A stretch of DNA of 64,000 nucleotides from Agromyces italicus DSM 16388 (GTDB lineage Bacteria; Actinomycetota; Actinomycetes; Actinomycetales; Microbacteriaceae): the NCBI RefSeq assembly GCF_000421545.1, contig NZ_ATXF01000006.1, positions 124,001 to 188,000 of the forward strand. Reading direction: 5' to 3'. Each line of letters starts with the position of its first letter. The first letter of the stretch is position 1. A program made the translations under genes and the position numbers. Under the pieces are notes generated by a model. That model was not told the origin of the DNA, did no database searches, and was given only the letters and a program-made list of their open reading frames with translations. Of this stretch, positions 16,310-24,604 are shown in pieces.

Positions 16310-17358
16310 CCGATCAGCCGCGCCGGGACCGAGTACTTCGCCATCCGGACCGTGAGCAGACTCGAACGGTCCACCCGGGGATGCAACTGCAGGCCGGGAT
16401 CGAACCGTTCGAACGGCAGCGCCGCCAGGAGCGGTTGCTCCACCGTGAAGTCCTCACCGACGGTCCGGATACGAGTGTTGATGCGGCGGCTGCTGTCGCG
16501 GGCGTCCCAGCCGCGGATCTGTTCGTTCAGTTGCGCGAGCGAATCGACTTGGGGCATCGGTGACAGCCAGGTCCGGCGGAACCGGCCGACCTCGCCCTCG
16601 ACACCGCCCTTCTCATGTGCGCCCTCGATCCCGGGTTGGCAGTAGAATGCGTCGAACCCGTAGTGCGAGCGGAACAGCACCCACCGGTCGTTCTCGACCC
16701 GGCTTCGTCCCTTCCCGTAGACGACGGACTGCACTGCGGCGGTCAGGTTGTCGTACTTGATGTGCTTGGTCGGGATGCCGCCGATCTCCTCGAACGCGTC
16801 GATGTGGCCTTCGAGGAACGCTTCCTGCGACTGCGTCGAGTAGACCCGGTGCACGGCTTTGCCCGAGTGTGAGAGGCGGAACGTGAACATGTGGCACTTC
16901 GTTTTCACCCCGGCCAGGATCACCCACACTTCACCGAAGTCGACTTCGGCTTCCTGCCCGGGGGCGTGCTCTTGCGGGACGAACACTTCGACCCGGCGGC
17001 CGCCATCGACGTCGATCTCGGCGCGGCGAATCCGGACGTAGTCTCGGACCGTCGAGTACGACAGATCCCTCGCCCCGTGCTCGTCAGCCAGACGTGCGAG
17101 GATCCGCGTGGCGGTGTGACGTTGCTTTCGTGGCGCGTCCAGATCCTGCGTCAGCATCGCGTCGATGACCGGTTTGAAGGGGTCCAGCTTCGGCGCCATC
17201 CGAACGGGTGTCTTCCGCGGCGGCGGCTCGGCCTGGGCCAGCGCCAACCGGACCGTGTCCCGGCCGACTTGGTACTTCCGCGCTAACGCGCGGATGCTCA
17301 ACGACTCGACTCGCGCATCGCGTCGGATGCGTGCGAACAGGTCCACGCGACTTCCCAT
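16310..17358 (-). pseudogene. istA: IstA transposase (IS21), C-terminally truncated
   Basis: About 350 residues of an IS21-family transposase. An N-terminal helix-turn-helix (LSIRALARKYQVGRDTVRLA) is followed by the DDE catalytic core: AEVDFGEVWVI, IKYDNLTAAV and the glutamate in EKGGVEGEVGRF. The C-terminus breaks at VPARLIGR near 16310 and continues only as antisense IS3 sequence, so roughly the last 100 residues are lost. No istB helper ATPase gene follows. Catalytic residues are intact but the protein is truncated and unpartnered. Confidence 0.85.
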
Positions 17359-17412
17359 CTGACCACCTCAGCTCCGCGCCCTCGAAAATGAGAGCACGAC
17401 AACCGTCGAGGG

Positions 17413-17502
17413 TGGTCCTGAATCAAACCGTCACAACACACCGGCAATCAGCGAGATGGTCCTGAATCAAGCCGTCATGCCGGTCCTGAATCAAGCTGTC
17501 AT
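17413..17502. repeat. Three 22-bp repeats at the IS21 end
   Basis: GGTCCTGAATCAA followed by RCYGTCAY occurs at 17413-17434, 17457-17478 and 17481-17502, all in the same direction, next to the CATAGTCA terminus. IS21-family elements carry such multiple transposase-binding repeats at their ends. Confidence 0.8.
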
Positions 17503-17573
17503 AGTCAGGAGATGCTCGCCGACATCGGGACGCAGGTCGCGTCGCGCCGTAGCTCGCGGGACCTCGAGCGCGT

Positions 17574-17648
17574 GCAGATTCGTGTTGCCGATGAGCAGCC
17601 GGCGGTCGGCGGCCATCAGCGTGATGCCCGGGTAGCCGTCGGCGGCCA
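17574..17648. repeat. 75-bp direct repeat of 12297-12371
   Basis: Identical to an internal piece of the 12103-12561 gene in the same orientation on the window. It encodes, on the minus strand, ADGYPGITLMAADRRLLIGN. It abuts the other direct repeat (17648-17721) exactly at base 17648, and abuts an oppositely oriented piece of the same gene at 17573. Confidence 0.85.
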
Positions 17649-17677
17649 CCGGCGCAGCAATGGCTGCCGCCCCGAGC

Positions 17678-18100
17678 TCAGGGGGCGGGCGCGCCTCGCC
17701 GCCGCCCCCGGGTTACCGGCGACCGTGCGAGCGACACGATCCCGATCAGCAGCAGCGCGCCGAGGATGTACCCGACGAAGTCGAGCGGATCGAACGAGCT
17801 GCCGAACACGAACCGCAGGAGCGGCACCGCATCGACGAGACGGGCCGGGAGCCTGGCGAGCTGCAACAGCTCGACCGCGCCGGCGACGCCGAACCCGGCC
17901 GTCGCGACGGCCCAGCCGGGCAGCCGCGGCCACGCGATCGCGATCGCGAGTCCGGCGAGGCACGCATACAGCGCGCTCCCCGCGAGGTCGACCGCGACCG
18001 TGCGATCGGGCAGCTGCAGGGCGAGGCCCATGAGCAGCACGAGCACAGCGGTCGCGGCGAACGTCAGTCGCAGACGCCGGTCACCCGCCAGGCGGGTCAC
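17678..18100 (-). CDS. DUF2809 membrane protein
   Basis: A 140-residue membrane protein with four hydrophobic segments. The DUF2809 hallmark VELLQLARLPARLVDAVP lies near residue 76, followed by FGSSFDPLDFVGYILGALLL. GTG at 18100 overlaps the helicase stop by 4 bp (GTGA), so it is translated behind the helicase. The last dozen codons (TRGRRRGAPAP) lie in the 74-bp repeat also found behind gntR. The present C-terminus may therefore be original and the other copy derived, or the reverse. Function of the family is unknown. Confidence 0.78.
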   Translation of the reverse strand: MTRLAGDRRLRLTFAATAVLVLLMGLALQLPDRTVAVDLAGSALYACLAGLAIAIAWPRLPGWAVATAGFGVAGAVELLQLARLPARLVDAVPLLRFVFGSSFDPLDFVGYILGALLLIGIVSLARSPVTRGRRRGAPAP

Positions 18101-20088
18101 TCGTCGCGCGGACCCTTGTGCCGGGGCTTGCGCGCCGGGCGGTCGTCGCCCGAATCCTCGGCGCGGTCGGCATGCTCGTCACGAGGCGGCCGGTCGTCTC
18201 GGGCGTTCCCGCCATCACGAGGCGGCCGGTCGTCTCGGGCGTACCGGTCATCACGACGCGGGCGGTCGTCGCGCTGGTACCGCGACCCTCCGCCGCGGCC
18301 GTCGCGGTCGCTCCGGCGCGGGGCACCGCGATCGGGCCGCAGCTCGATGAGTCGACCCGAGATGCGGGTGCCGGCGAGGCGCTCGAGGGTCTCACGGGGC
18401 AGGTCGGCGGGCAGTTCGACGAGTGAGAACTCGGGCTTGATCTGAATCGCGCCGAAGTCGTCGCGACTGAGGCCGCCCTCGTTCGCGAGCGCGCCGACGA
18501 TCTGGCGCGGCTCGACCCGGTGGCGTCGGCCGACGGCGATGCGGTAGGTCGCCATGGGCACTCCGCTGCCGCGTGGGCGGCGCGCCGGTCGGTCGTCGCG
18601 GTCGTAGCGGTCACCATACCGGTCGCCGCTGCGCCCCCGGTCGTGGCGTTCGCCGCTGCGCCCCCGGTCGTCGCGGCCCCGGTCGTCACGCCCCCGCTCG
18701 CGGTCGAAGCGCGCGGGCCGTTCGGGCTCGGGCTCGAGCAGCAGCGGCGACTCGCCCTGGGCGACCACGGCGAGCGCGGCGGCCACGTCGACCTCGGGCA
18801 CGTCGTGGTGGCGCAGGTAGTGGGCGATGATGTCGCGGAATCCCTCGATGCGCTCGTTCTGCTCGAGCGCCGCGGTGATGCGGTCGTCGAAGCGGGCGAG
18901 ACGGGTCACGTTGACGTCGTCGACGCTCGGCAGCGTCATCGGGGTCATCGGCTGCTTCGTCGTCTTCTCGATGCGCGCGAGAAGGCTCCGCTCGCGGGGC
19001 GTGACGAAGCTGATCGCGTCGCCCGTGCGGCCGGCGCGGCCGGTGCGGCCGATGCGGTGCACGTACGGCTCGGGGTCGGTCGGGATGTCGAAGTTGACGA
19101 CGTGCGAGATGCGCTCGACGTCGAGGCCGCGGGCGGCGACATCCGTGGCGACGAGGATGTCGAGCTTGCCGTTCTTCAACTGCTCGACGGTGCGCTCGCG
19201 CTGGGCCTGGGCGACGTCGCCGTTGATTGCGGCGGCCGCGTACCCGCGGGCGCGCAGCTTCTCGGCGAGCTCTTCGGTCACGTTCTTCGTGCGGACGAAG
19301 ATGATCATGCCCTCGAAGTTCTCGACCTCGAGGATGCGGGTGAGCGCGTCGACCTTCTGCGCGTACGAGACGATCAGCGACCGCTGCGTGATGTTCGCCG
19401 AGGTCTGCGTCTTCGTCTTGACGGTGATCTCTTCGGGGTCGTGCAGGTACTGCTTCGACATGCGGCGGATCGCCGCCGGCATGGTCGCCGAGAACAGGGC
19501 GACCTGCTTGTCGTCGGGCGTGTCGGCGAGGATCGTCTCGACGTCTTCGGCGAAGCCCATCTTGAGCATCTCGTCGGCCTCGTCGAGCACGAGGTACTTG
19601 AGCTCCGTGAGGTCGAGGGTGCCCTTGTCGAGGTGGTCCATGATGCGGCCGGGCGTGCCGACGACGATGTGCACGCCGCGGCGCAGCGCCGAGAGCTGCA
19701 CGCCGTAGCCCTGCCCGCCGTAGACGGGGAGGATGTGCACGCCCTTCAGATGCGCGGCGTACTTCTCGAACGCCTCGCAGACCTGGAGTGCGAGTTCGCG
19801 GGTGGGGGCGAGCACGAGCGCCTGCGGCGTCTTCTGCGAGAGGTCGAGCCGGGCGAGGATGGGGAGCGCGAACGCGGCGGTCTTGCCGGTGCCGGTCTGG
19901 GCGAGGCCGACGACGTCGCGCCCCTCGAGCAGGGTCGGGATGGTCGCGGCCTGGATCGCGGAGGGGGTCTCGTAGCCGACGTCGTCGAGCGCCTTGAGCA
20001 CCGCCCCGTCGAGACCGAGGTCTGCGAATGTCGTCGCGGCGGGCTCAGCGGGAGCCGCGTCCGGGGCGGGAAGTTCTTCAGAAGTCAC
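18097..20088 (-). CDS. deaD: DEAD-box RNA helicase (DeaD/CsdA type)
   Basis: A 663-residue RNA helicase for ribosome assembly, cold adaptation or mRNA turnover. The Q motif begins at FADLGLDGAVLKALDDVGYE. Walker A is AQTGTGKTAAF, followed by PTRELALQV, TPGRIMDHL, DEADEML, SATMP and HRIGRTGRAGRTGD. A DbpA-like RNA-binding domain follows (AVGRRHRVEPRQIVGALANE, about residues 505-580). Two arginine/aspartate-rich tracts (about 450-500 and 585-663), full of RDDRG-like repeats, are typical of actinobacterial members and probably bind RNA. Start is GTG at 20088. DUF2809 follows with a 4-bp overlap. Confidence 0.95.
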   Translation of the reverse strand: MTSEELPAPDAAPAEPAATTFADLGLDGAVLKALDDVGYETPSAIQAATIPTLLEGRDVVGLAQTGTGKTAAFALPILARLDLSQKTPQALVLAPTRELALQVCEAFEKYAAHLKGVHILPVYGGQGYGVQLSALRRGVHIVVGTPGRIMDHLDKGTLDLTELKYLVLDEADEMLKMGFAEDVETILADTPDDKQVALFSATMPAAIRRMSKQYLHDPEEITVKTKTQTSANITQRSLIVSYAQKVDALTRILEVENFEGMIIFVRTKNVTEELAEKLRARGYAAAAINGDVAQAQRERTVEQLKNGKLDILVATDVAARGLDVERISHVVNFDIPTDPEPYVHRIGRTGRAGRTGDAISFVTPRERSLLARIEKTTKQPMTPMTLPSVDDVNVTRLARFDDRITAALEQNERIEGFRDIIAHYLRHHDVPEVDVAAALAVVAQGESPLLLEPEPERPARFDRERGRDDRGRDDRGRSGERHDRGRSGDRYGDRYDRDDRPARRPRGSGVPMATYRIAVGRRHRVEPRQIVGALANEGGLSRDDFGAIQIKPEFSLVELPADLPRETLERLAGTRISGRLIELRPDRGAPRRSDRDGRGGGSRYQRDDRPRRDDRYARDDRPPRDGGNARDDRPPRDEHADRAEDSGDDRPARKPRHKGPRDE

Positions 20089-20180
20089 GCTTCAGGGTAG
20101 TCCCCGGTGCTGTGAAAGGCCCGGTGGATGCCGCGGGGCGCCGCCGAGACGCACAGGGGGGCGACCCGTGGTCGGCTCCG

Positions 20181-20741
20181 TCAGCCCTTGGGCTTCTTCG
20201 GCCCCTGACCGCGGCCGGGGTGGTCGTCGTCGGACTCGGGCTCGGGCTCGGGCTCGGGCTCGGTAACGGGATCGTCGTCGGGTTGGTCGGCGGGCTCGTC
20301 GGCGGCGGGCTCGTCGGCGACGGGCTCGTCGGCGACGGGCTCGGCGGGGCCCGATGCGGGATCGGGGGGTGCGGGCGTCGCCGTGGGCAGCACGGGCGGG
20401 AACGCCGTCGAACTCGCCGGGGCACTCGGCGTCGGTCGGGGCGTCTCGAGCTCCGAAGCGGCCTCGGTGCCCGCTGCGCCACCGCCCGCCTGGATGACGG
20501 CGACGCCGCCGGCGATGATCCCGACCGAGAGGAGCGCCGCCGCCCCCGTGAGGGCGACGGCGGAGTGCGCCGCCGTCCAGGCCCTGACGCCGGAGACCGC
20601 AGGGGCCGATCGGCGTGCGAACGCATCGACCGTCGCCGAGAGGCGTGCCGCGACCGCCGCGACCGGTGAGGCGGGCGTCGTGCGCGGCGCAGCGCGGCGG
20701 CCTCGCGGGCGCGGGCGGCCCTCGCCCGATCCGTCGCTCAC
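20181..20741 (-). CDS. Hypothetical membrane protein with Pro/Glu-rich tail
   Basis: A 186-residue protein. Basic N-terminus (GRPRPRGRRAAPRTTPAS), one hydrophobic helix near residues 60-85 (AVALTGAAALLSVGIIAGGV), then a long extracytoplasmic tail of low complexity: PTPSAPAS, repeated PVADEP units and a PEPEPEPES run, closing with GRGQGPKKPKG. The tail resembles cell-wall-spanning linkers of actinobacterial surface proteins, but there is no sorting motif or folded domain. GTG start at 20741 with a weak GAGGTGA upstream. Confidence 0.68.
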   Translation of the reverse strand: MSDGSGEGRPRPRGRRAAPRTTPASPVAAVAARLSATVDAFARRSAPAVSGVRAWTAAHSAVALTGAAALLSVGIIAGGVAVIQAGGGAAGTEAASELETPRPTPSAPASSTAFPPVLPTATPAPPDPASGPAEPVADEPVADEPAADEPADQPDDDPVTEPEPEPEPESDDDHPGRGQGPKKPKG

Positions 20742-20861
20742 CTCGACCTCGATTCGTCAGCGGCCGCCCGCACTCGGGGGCCACGTTCGAGGATAGAGGT
20801 CGACGCCGTCGCGCGCACCCGCCCGCGGAGGTGGCGCGGGCTCGGCGTCGACGGCGCGAGG

Positions 20862-21191
20862 TCAGGCGTTGACGATGAGCGCGTAGATCAGGGTGCCGAA
20901 CTGCTCGAGCAGCACCATCGAGCCGACCGTGGTGCCGATGGCGCCGTAGACCCGGGTGGCTCCGCCTCGCAGGCAGGCGACGACGCCGACCGCGACGGCG
21001 GTGAGGGCGAGCACCACCGCGATGGCGGTCATGACGAACGAGACCGTCGAGAGCGAGGTGTAGTCGCCGGATCGGATGAAGGCGGCGTTGATGAAGATGC
21101 TCGCGAAGTCGATGAGGACGAGCACGATGCCGAGCACGAACGCGACGACGCCGATCGCTTCGGTCTTGGAGGTGGGCGTGGCGGCGGTCAT
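20862..21191 (-). CDS. Small membrane protein
   Basis: A 109-residue protein with three hydrophobic segments, near residues 12-38 (AIGVVAFVLGIVLVLIDFAS), 50-76 (VSFVMTAIAVVLALTAVAVG) and 82-107. ATG at 21191 is the first start. It reads away from the divergent MFS operon; the shared 89-bp space holds the 16-bp palindrome. No recognised family. Confidence 0.75.
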   Translation of the reverse strand: MTAATPTSKTEAIGVVAFVLGIVLVLIDFASIFINAAFIRSGDYTSLSTVSFVMTAIAVVLALTAVAVGVVACLRGGATRVYGAIGTTVGSMVLLEQFGTLIYALIVNA

Positions 21192-21247
21192 GGGGCCACC
21201 CTAGCTGCGGCGTCGACACCGCGAGCGATCTGTTAGCATTCACGAAG

Positions 21248-21263
21248 ATTTCAACGTTGAAAT
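21248..21263. promoter_or_regulatory. Perfect 16-bp palindrome, candidate LacI operator
   Basis: ATTTCAACGTTGAAAT lies 18 bp before the MFS start and is notably A/T-rich in this genome. LacI-family repressors bind even-length palindromes with a central CG of this kind. The last gene of the operon behind it encodes such a repressor, so autoregulation is the simple reading. Confidence 0.65.
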
Positions 21264-21280
21264 AGAACCCCCAGAGGACG

Positions 21281-22657
21281 ATGACCACCCGAACCCCACC
21301 TCGCGGCCTCCCGACCGCCGGCACCGCGACCGCCCCTGCGCTCGGCCCCCGCACCTGGGCCGCGATCATCCTCGTCGGCCTCGTCGGCCAGCTCGCCTGG
21401 GTGATCGAGAACATGTACCTCAACCTGTTCGTCTACGAGACGATCTCGACCGACCCCGCCGTGATCGCGTGGATGGTCGCGGCGAGCGCCATCGCAGCGA
21501 CCGTCGCGACCCTCATCGTCGGCGCCTGGTCCGACCGGTTCGGCCGCCGCCGCGAACTCATCGCGGGCGGGTACCTCGTCTGGGGTGCGGTGACGGCGAC
21601 CTTCGGCCTCGTCGGCGCACCGGATGCCGCGGCGGAGGCCGCCCCCGTGCTCATCGGGGGCGTCGTCGCGATCATCGCGCTCGACTGCGTCATGAGCTTC
21701 ATCGGCTCGGGCGCGAACGACGCGGCCTTCGCCGCCTGGGTCACCGACTCGACCGTGCCCGCGAACCGCGGCCGGGTCGACGGATGGCTCGCGACGATGC
21801 CGCTCGTCGCGATGCTGCTCGTCTTCGTGCTGCTCGACCCGATGACGCAGGCCGGGCAGTGGCCGGCCTTCTTCGCCCTGGTCGGCGGCGTCACCGCCGC
21901 GACGGGGGTCGCCGCCTGGTTCCTCGTCCGCGACCGCGGCGTCGCACCCCGCGAACAGCACGTGCTGCGTGCGGTCGTCGACGGTCTCCGCCCCTCGACC
22001 GTCCGGCGCGAGCCGGTGCTCTTCCTCACCCTCGCGATCTGGTGCGTGATCGGCATCAGCTCGCAGATCTTCATTCCGTTCGTGCTCATCTACCTGCGCT
22101 ACTCGCTCGCACTCGAGGCCTCCGCGATCGCGCTCGGCATCGTGCTCATCCTGGCCTCGGCGCTCAGCGTCGTCGGCGGGCGCGTGATGGATCGGATCGG
22201 CAAGGAGCGGTTCCTGCTGCCGGCCGTCGGCGTCTTCGTCGCGGGGCTGGTCGCGATGGCCTTCGTGCGCGACTTCGCCTGGGTGATCGTCGCCGCGACG
22301 TTCATGATGGCCGGCATGATGGCCTCGATCGCCGCCGTCTCGGCGATGACGCGCGACGCCACCCCCGCCGACCGGGCCGGCGGCGTGCAGGGCGCCCGCA
22401 TGATCTTGGCGGTCATGCTGCCGATGGTGATCGGCCCGGCGATCGGCGCCGCCGTCATCTCGGGCGCGGCGCACAGCTACGTCGAGCTCGGGCAGGAGCG
22501 CCCCGTGCCCGGCCCCGAGATCTTCCCGGTCGCGGCCCTCGTGCTCATCGCCGTGCCCGTGCTGGTCGCGCTCCGCGCACGCGTGCTGCGTCGCGCGACC
22601 GCGCGCGCCACCGCCGCCGACACCGCGGCCGACACCCATGGGGAGCCCCGCGCATGA
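21281..22657 (+). CDS. MFS transporter, sugar operon
   Basis: A 458-residue major facilitator with about twelve hydrophobic segments. The loop after helix 2 carries the family motif GAWSDRFGRRRELIAGGYLV, and helix 1 has WVIENMYLNLFVYETIS. First gene of an operon with GH2, DUF2804 and LacI; its stop overlaps the GH2 start by 4 bp. It most likely imports the glycoside that the GH2 enzyme hydrolyses, though the substrate cannot be read from sequence. AGAGGACG precedes ATG 21281, and a 16-bp palindrome lies just upstream of that. Confidence 0.9.
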   Translation: MTTRTPPRGLPTAGTATAPALGPRTWAAIILVGLVGQLAWVIENMYLNLFVYETISTDPAVIAWMVAASAIAATVATLIVGAWSDRFGRRRELIAGGYLVWGAVTATFGLVGAPDAAAEAAPVLIGGVVAIIALDCVMSFIGSGANDAAFAAWVTDSTVPANRGRVDGWLATMPLVAMLLVFVLLDPMTQAGQWPAFFALVGGVTAATGVAAWFLVRDRGVAPREQHVLRAVVDGLRPSTVRREPVLFLTLAIWCVIGISSQIFIPFVLIYLRYSLALEASAIALGIVLILASALSVVGGRVMDRIGKERFLLPAVGVFVAGLVAMAFVRDFAWVIVAATFMMAGMMASIAAVSAMTRDATPADRAGGVQGARMILAVMLPMVIGPAIGAAVISGAAHSYVELGQERPVPGPEIFPVAALVLIAVPVLVALRARVLRRATARATAADTAADTHGEPRA

Positions 22658-24519
22658 GCCGCCGCACCCCCTGGGCCGAGACCCTCGATCCCGACGCCGT
22701 GCTGCCCGAGTACCCGCGCCCGCAGCTCGCCCGCGACAGCCACCTGAACCTCAACGGCTGGTGGGAGCACGCGTTCGCCGCCGACGACCGGCGGCCGACC
22801 GCGTGGGACGGCCGAATCCTCGTGCCCTTCTCCCCCGAGGCCGAGCTCTCGGGAGTCGGGCGTCAGCTCCGGCCCGGCGAGCACCTCTGGTACCGGCGCA
22901 CCGTTCGGCTGCCCGAGGGGTTCCTCGTGGGACGGGTGCTGCTGCACTTCGGCGCGGTCGACCAGCGCTGCCGGGTCTTCGTCGACGGGGTCGAACTCGG
23001 CGCGCACGAGGGCGGCTACCTGCCGTTCTCGATCGACGTGACCGAGGCCCTCGCCGACGGCGAGCCGCACGATCTGACGGTCGACGTCGTCGACCCGAGC
23101 GACACCTCGACCCACTCGCGCGGCAAGCAGTCGCTGAAGCGCGGGGGCATCTGGTACACCGCGCAGTCGGGCATCTGGCAGTCCGTCTGGATGGAGTCGG
23201 TGCCTGCGCTGCACGTGCGGGCGCTCGATCTCCGCCCGAGACTCGACGCCGAGGCGATCGAGGTCGTCGTCGAGGCATCCGTGCCCGATGACCCCGCCGC
23301 GGGCGAGCCGCCGAGCGACGGCATCCCTCCCCTCGCGACCGTCATCGTGCGCGCCGAGGGCCGCGAGCTCGCCCGGGCCGAGGGCCCGGCGGGGCGCCCG
23401 CTCACGGTCCCGCTGCCCGGAGCCCGCCGGTGGAGCCCCGACGACCCCTTCCTCCACGACGTCGAGGTGCGCCTCGGCGACGACGTCGTGCAGAGCTACG
23501 TCGGCATGCGCTCGGTCGGCGTCGCCCCCGACGCGTTCGGCCGGCCGCGGCTCATGCTGAACGGCGAGCCGGTCTTCCACGCGGCGGTGCTCGACCAGGG
23601 CTACTGGCCCGAGGGCCTCTACACGCCGCCGTCCGACGAGGCGATGGTGCACGACCTCCGCAGCATGAAGGAGCTCGGCTTCAACGCGGTGCGCAAGCAC
23701 ATCAAGATCGAGCCGCTGCGCTGGTATCACCACTGCGACCGGCTCGGCCTCCTCGTCTGGCAGGACATGGTGAACGGCGGCCGCCGCTACAACCCGGCGG
23801 TCATCACGCTGCCGGTGAAGCTGCCGGTGCGTCTCGACGACCGCAGGCACCGGCTGTTCGGCCGGCAGGATGCCGCGGGGCGCGCCGAGTTCACCGCCGA
23901 GCTCGAGGAGACGGTGCGGCTGCTGAAGAACTCGCCGAGCGTCGTCGTGTGGGTGCCGTTCAACGAGGGGTGGGGGCAGTTCGACGCGCTCGCAGCCGTC
24001 GACCGGATCCGGGCGATCGACCCCGACCGGGTCGTCGACCACGCCAGCGGGTGGCACAACCAGCGCGGCGGCGACCTCGAGAGCCTGCACGTGTACTTCC
24101 GGAAGCTGAAGCCGAAGCGCGGCTGGGGCCGCGACGGGCGCGCGGTCGTCGTCTCCGAGTACGGCGGGTACAGCCTGCGCGTGCCCGGGCACGAGTTCGG
24201 GCCGAAGGAGTTCGGCTACCGTCGCTATCGCTCGATCGACGCGCTCACCGACGGTTTCGTCGAGCTGCATCGTGCCGAGGTGCTGCCCGCGATCGCGGCC
24301 GGGCTCTCGGGCGTCGTGTACACGCAGCTGTCCGACGTCGAGGACGAGCTCAACGGTCTGCTCACCGCCGACCGCACCGTCGTCAAGGTCGACCCCGGCC
24401 GCGTGCGCGGCGTCATCGGCGAGCTGTTCGCCGCGTTCGACCAGGTCACGGCGCCGGCCGCGGCATCCCCCGCCTCGACCTCGCCGACCTCGCCGGCGCC
24501 CACCCGTCCCACCCGCTGA
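22654..24519 (+). CDS. Glycoside hydrolase family 2 enzyme
   Basis: A 621-residue GH2-type enzyme. The jelly-roll sugar-binding domain covers about 1-190 (LNLNGWWEHAF, GEHLWYRRTVRLPEG, KRGGIWYTAQSGIWQSVW). A beta-sandwich follows to about 300, then the TIM barrel with LGFNAVRKHIKIEPLRWYHH near 345, the acid/base glutamate in VWVPFNEGWGQF and the nucleophile glutamate in VVVSEYGGYSL. There is no signal peptide, so it acts on imported substrate. ATGA overlap with the MFS gene. A proline/threonine-rich tail (SPTSPAPTRPTR) ends next to a 10-bp tandem repeat and may have grown by slippage. Beta-glucuronidase-, galactosidase- or mannosidase-type activity is possible. Confidence 0.92.
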   Translation: MSRRTPWAETLDPDAVLPEYPRPQLARDSHLNLNGWWEHAFAADDRRPTAWDGRILVPFSPEAELSGVGRQLRPGEHLWYRRTVRLPEGFLVGRVLLHFGAVDQRCRVFVDGVELGAHEGGYLPFSIDVTEALADGEPHDLTVDVVDPSDTSTHSRGKQSLKRGGIWYTAQSGIWQSVWMESVPALHVRALDLRPRLDAEAIEVVVEASVPDDPAAGEPPSDGIPPLATVIVRAEGRELARAEGPAGRPLTVPLPGARRWSPDDPFLHDVEVRLGDDVVQSYVGMRSVGVAPDAFGRPRLMLNGEPVFHAAVLDQGYWPEGLYTPPSDEAMVHDLRSMKELGFNAVRKHIKIEPLRWYHHCDRLGLLVWQDMVNGGRRYNPAVITLPVKLPVRLDDRRHRLFGRQDAAGRAEFTAELEETVRLLKNSPSVVVWVPFNEGWGQFDALAAVDRIRAIDPDRVVDHASGWHNQRGGDLESLHVYFRKLKPKRGWGRDGRAVVVSEYGGYSLRVPGHEFGPKEFGYRRYRSIDALTDGFVELHRAEVLPAIAAGLSGVVYTQLSDVEDELNGLLTADRTVVKVDPGRVRGVIGELFAAFDQVTAPAAASPASTSPTSPAPTRPTR

Positions 24520-24521
24520 CC

Positions 24522-24593
24522 CGGCCCACCCGGCCCACCCGAGCCCACCCGAGCCCACCCGAGCCCACCCGAGCCCACCCGAGCCCACCCGAG
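24522..24593. repeat. 10-bp tandem repeat GAGCCCACCC
   Basis: Five exact GAGCCCACCC units (24541-24590) are preceded by two CGGCCCACCC variants. They fill the 85-bp gap between the GH2 stop and the DUF2804 start. A pure pyrimidine-biased spacer like this may affect coupling between the two genes. Confidence 0.85.
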
Positions 24594-24604
24594 AACGGAA
24601 CCCC

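Larger units (their letters stand above)
16167..17507. mobile_element. Chimeric IS21 element with IS3 insertion, deleted
   Basis: Bounded by TGGCTATG (16167-16174) and CATAGTCA (17500-17507), imperfect terminal inverted repeats matching at 7 of 8 bases, with a GGAGAT target duplication at 16161-16166 and 17508-17513. Inside, an IS3 left end and orfA start (16175-16303) abut a truncated istA (about 16310-17358); istB and the rest of the IS3 are missing. Three 22-bp direct repeats lie at the istA-proximal end, as in IS21-family elements. Not able to move by itself. Confidence 0.8.
16107..17573 (+). pseudogene. Fragment of 12103-type gene split by an IS
   Basis: On this strand 16107-16166 encodes LIGNTNLHELESGLAQRIGE and 17510-17573 encodes LADIGTQVASRRSSRDLERV. 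Together they reconstruct an uninterrupted stretch of the 12103-12561 protein. The break is filled by the IS at 16167-17507, flanked by GGAGAT on both sides. Beyond 17573 the homology flips orientation. Non-functional. Confidence 0.75.

Noticed and set aside
20221-20330. GTCGGACTCGGGCTC-type repeats as an intergenic repeat array
   Set aside because: They encode the Pro/Glu-rich tail of the protein at 20181-20741 in frame.
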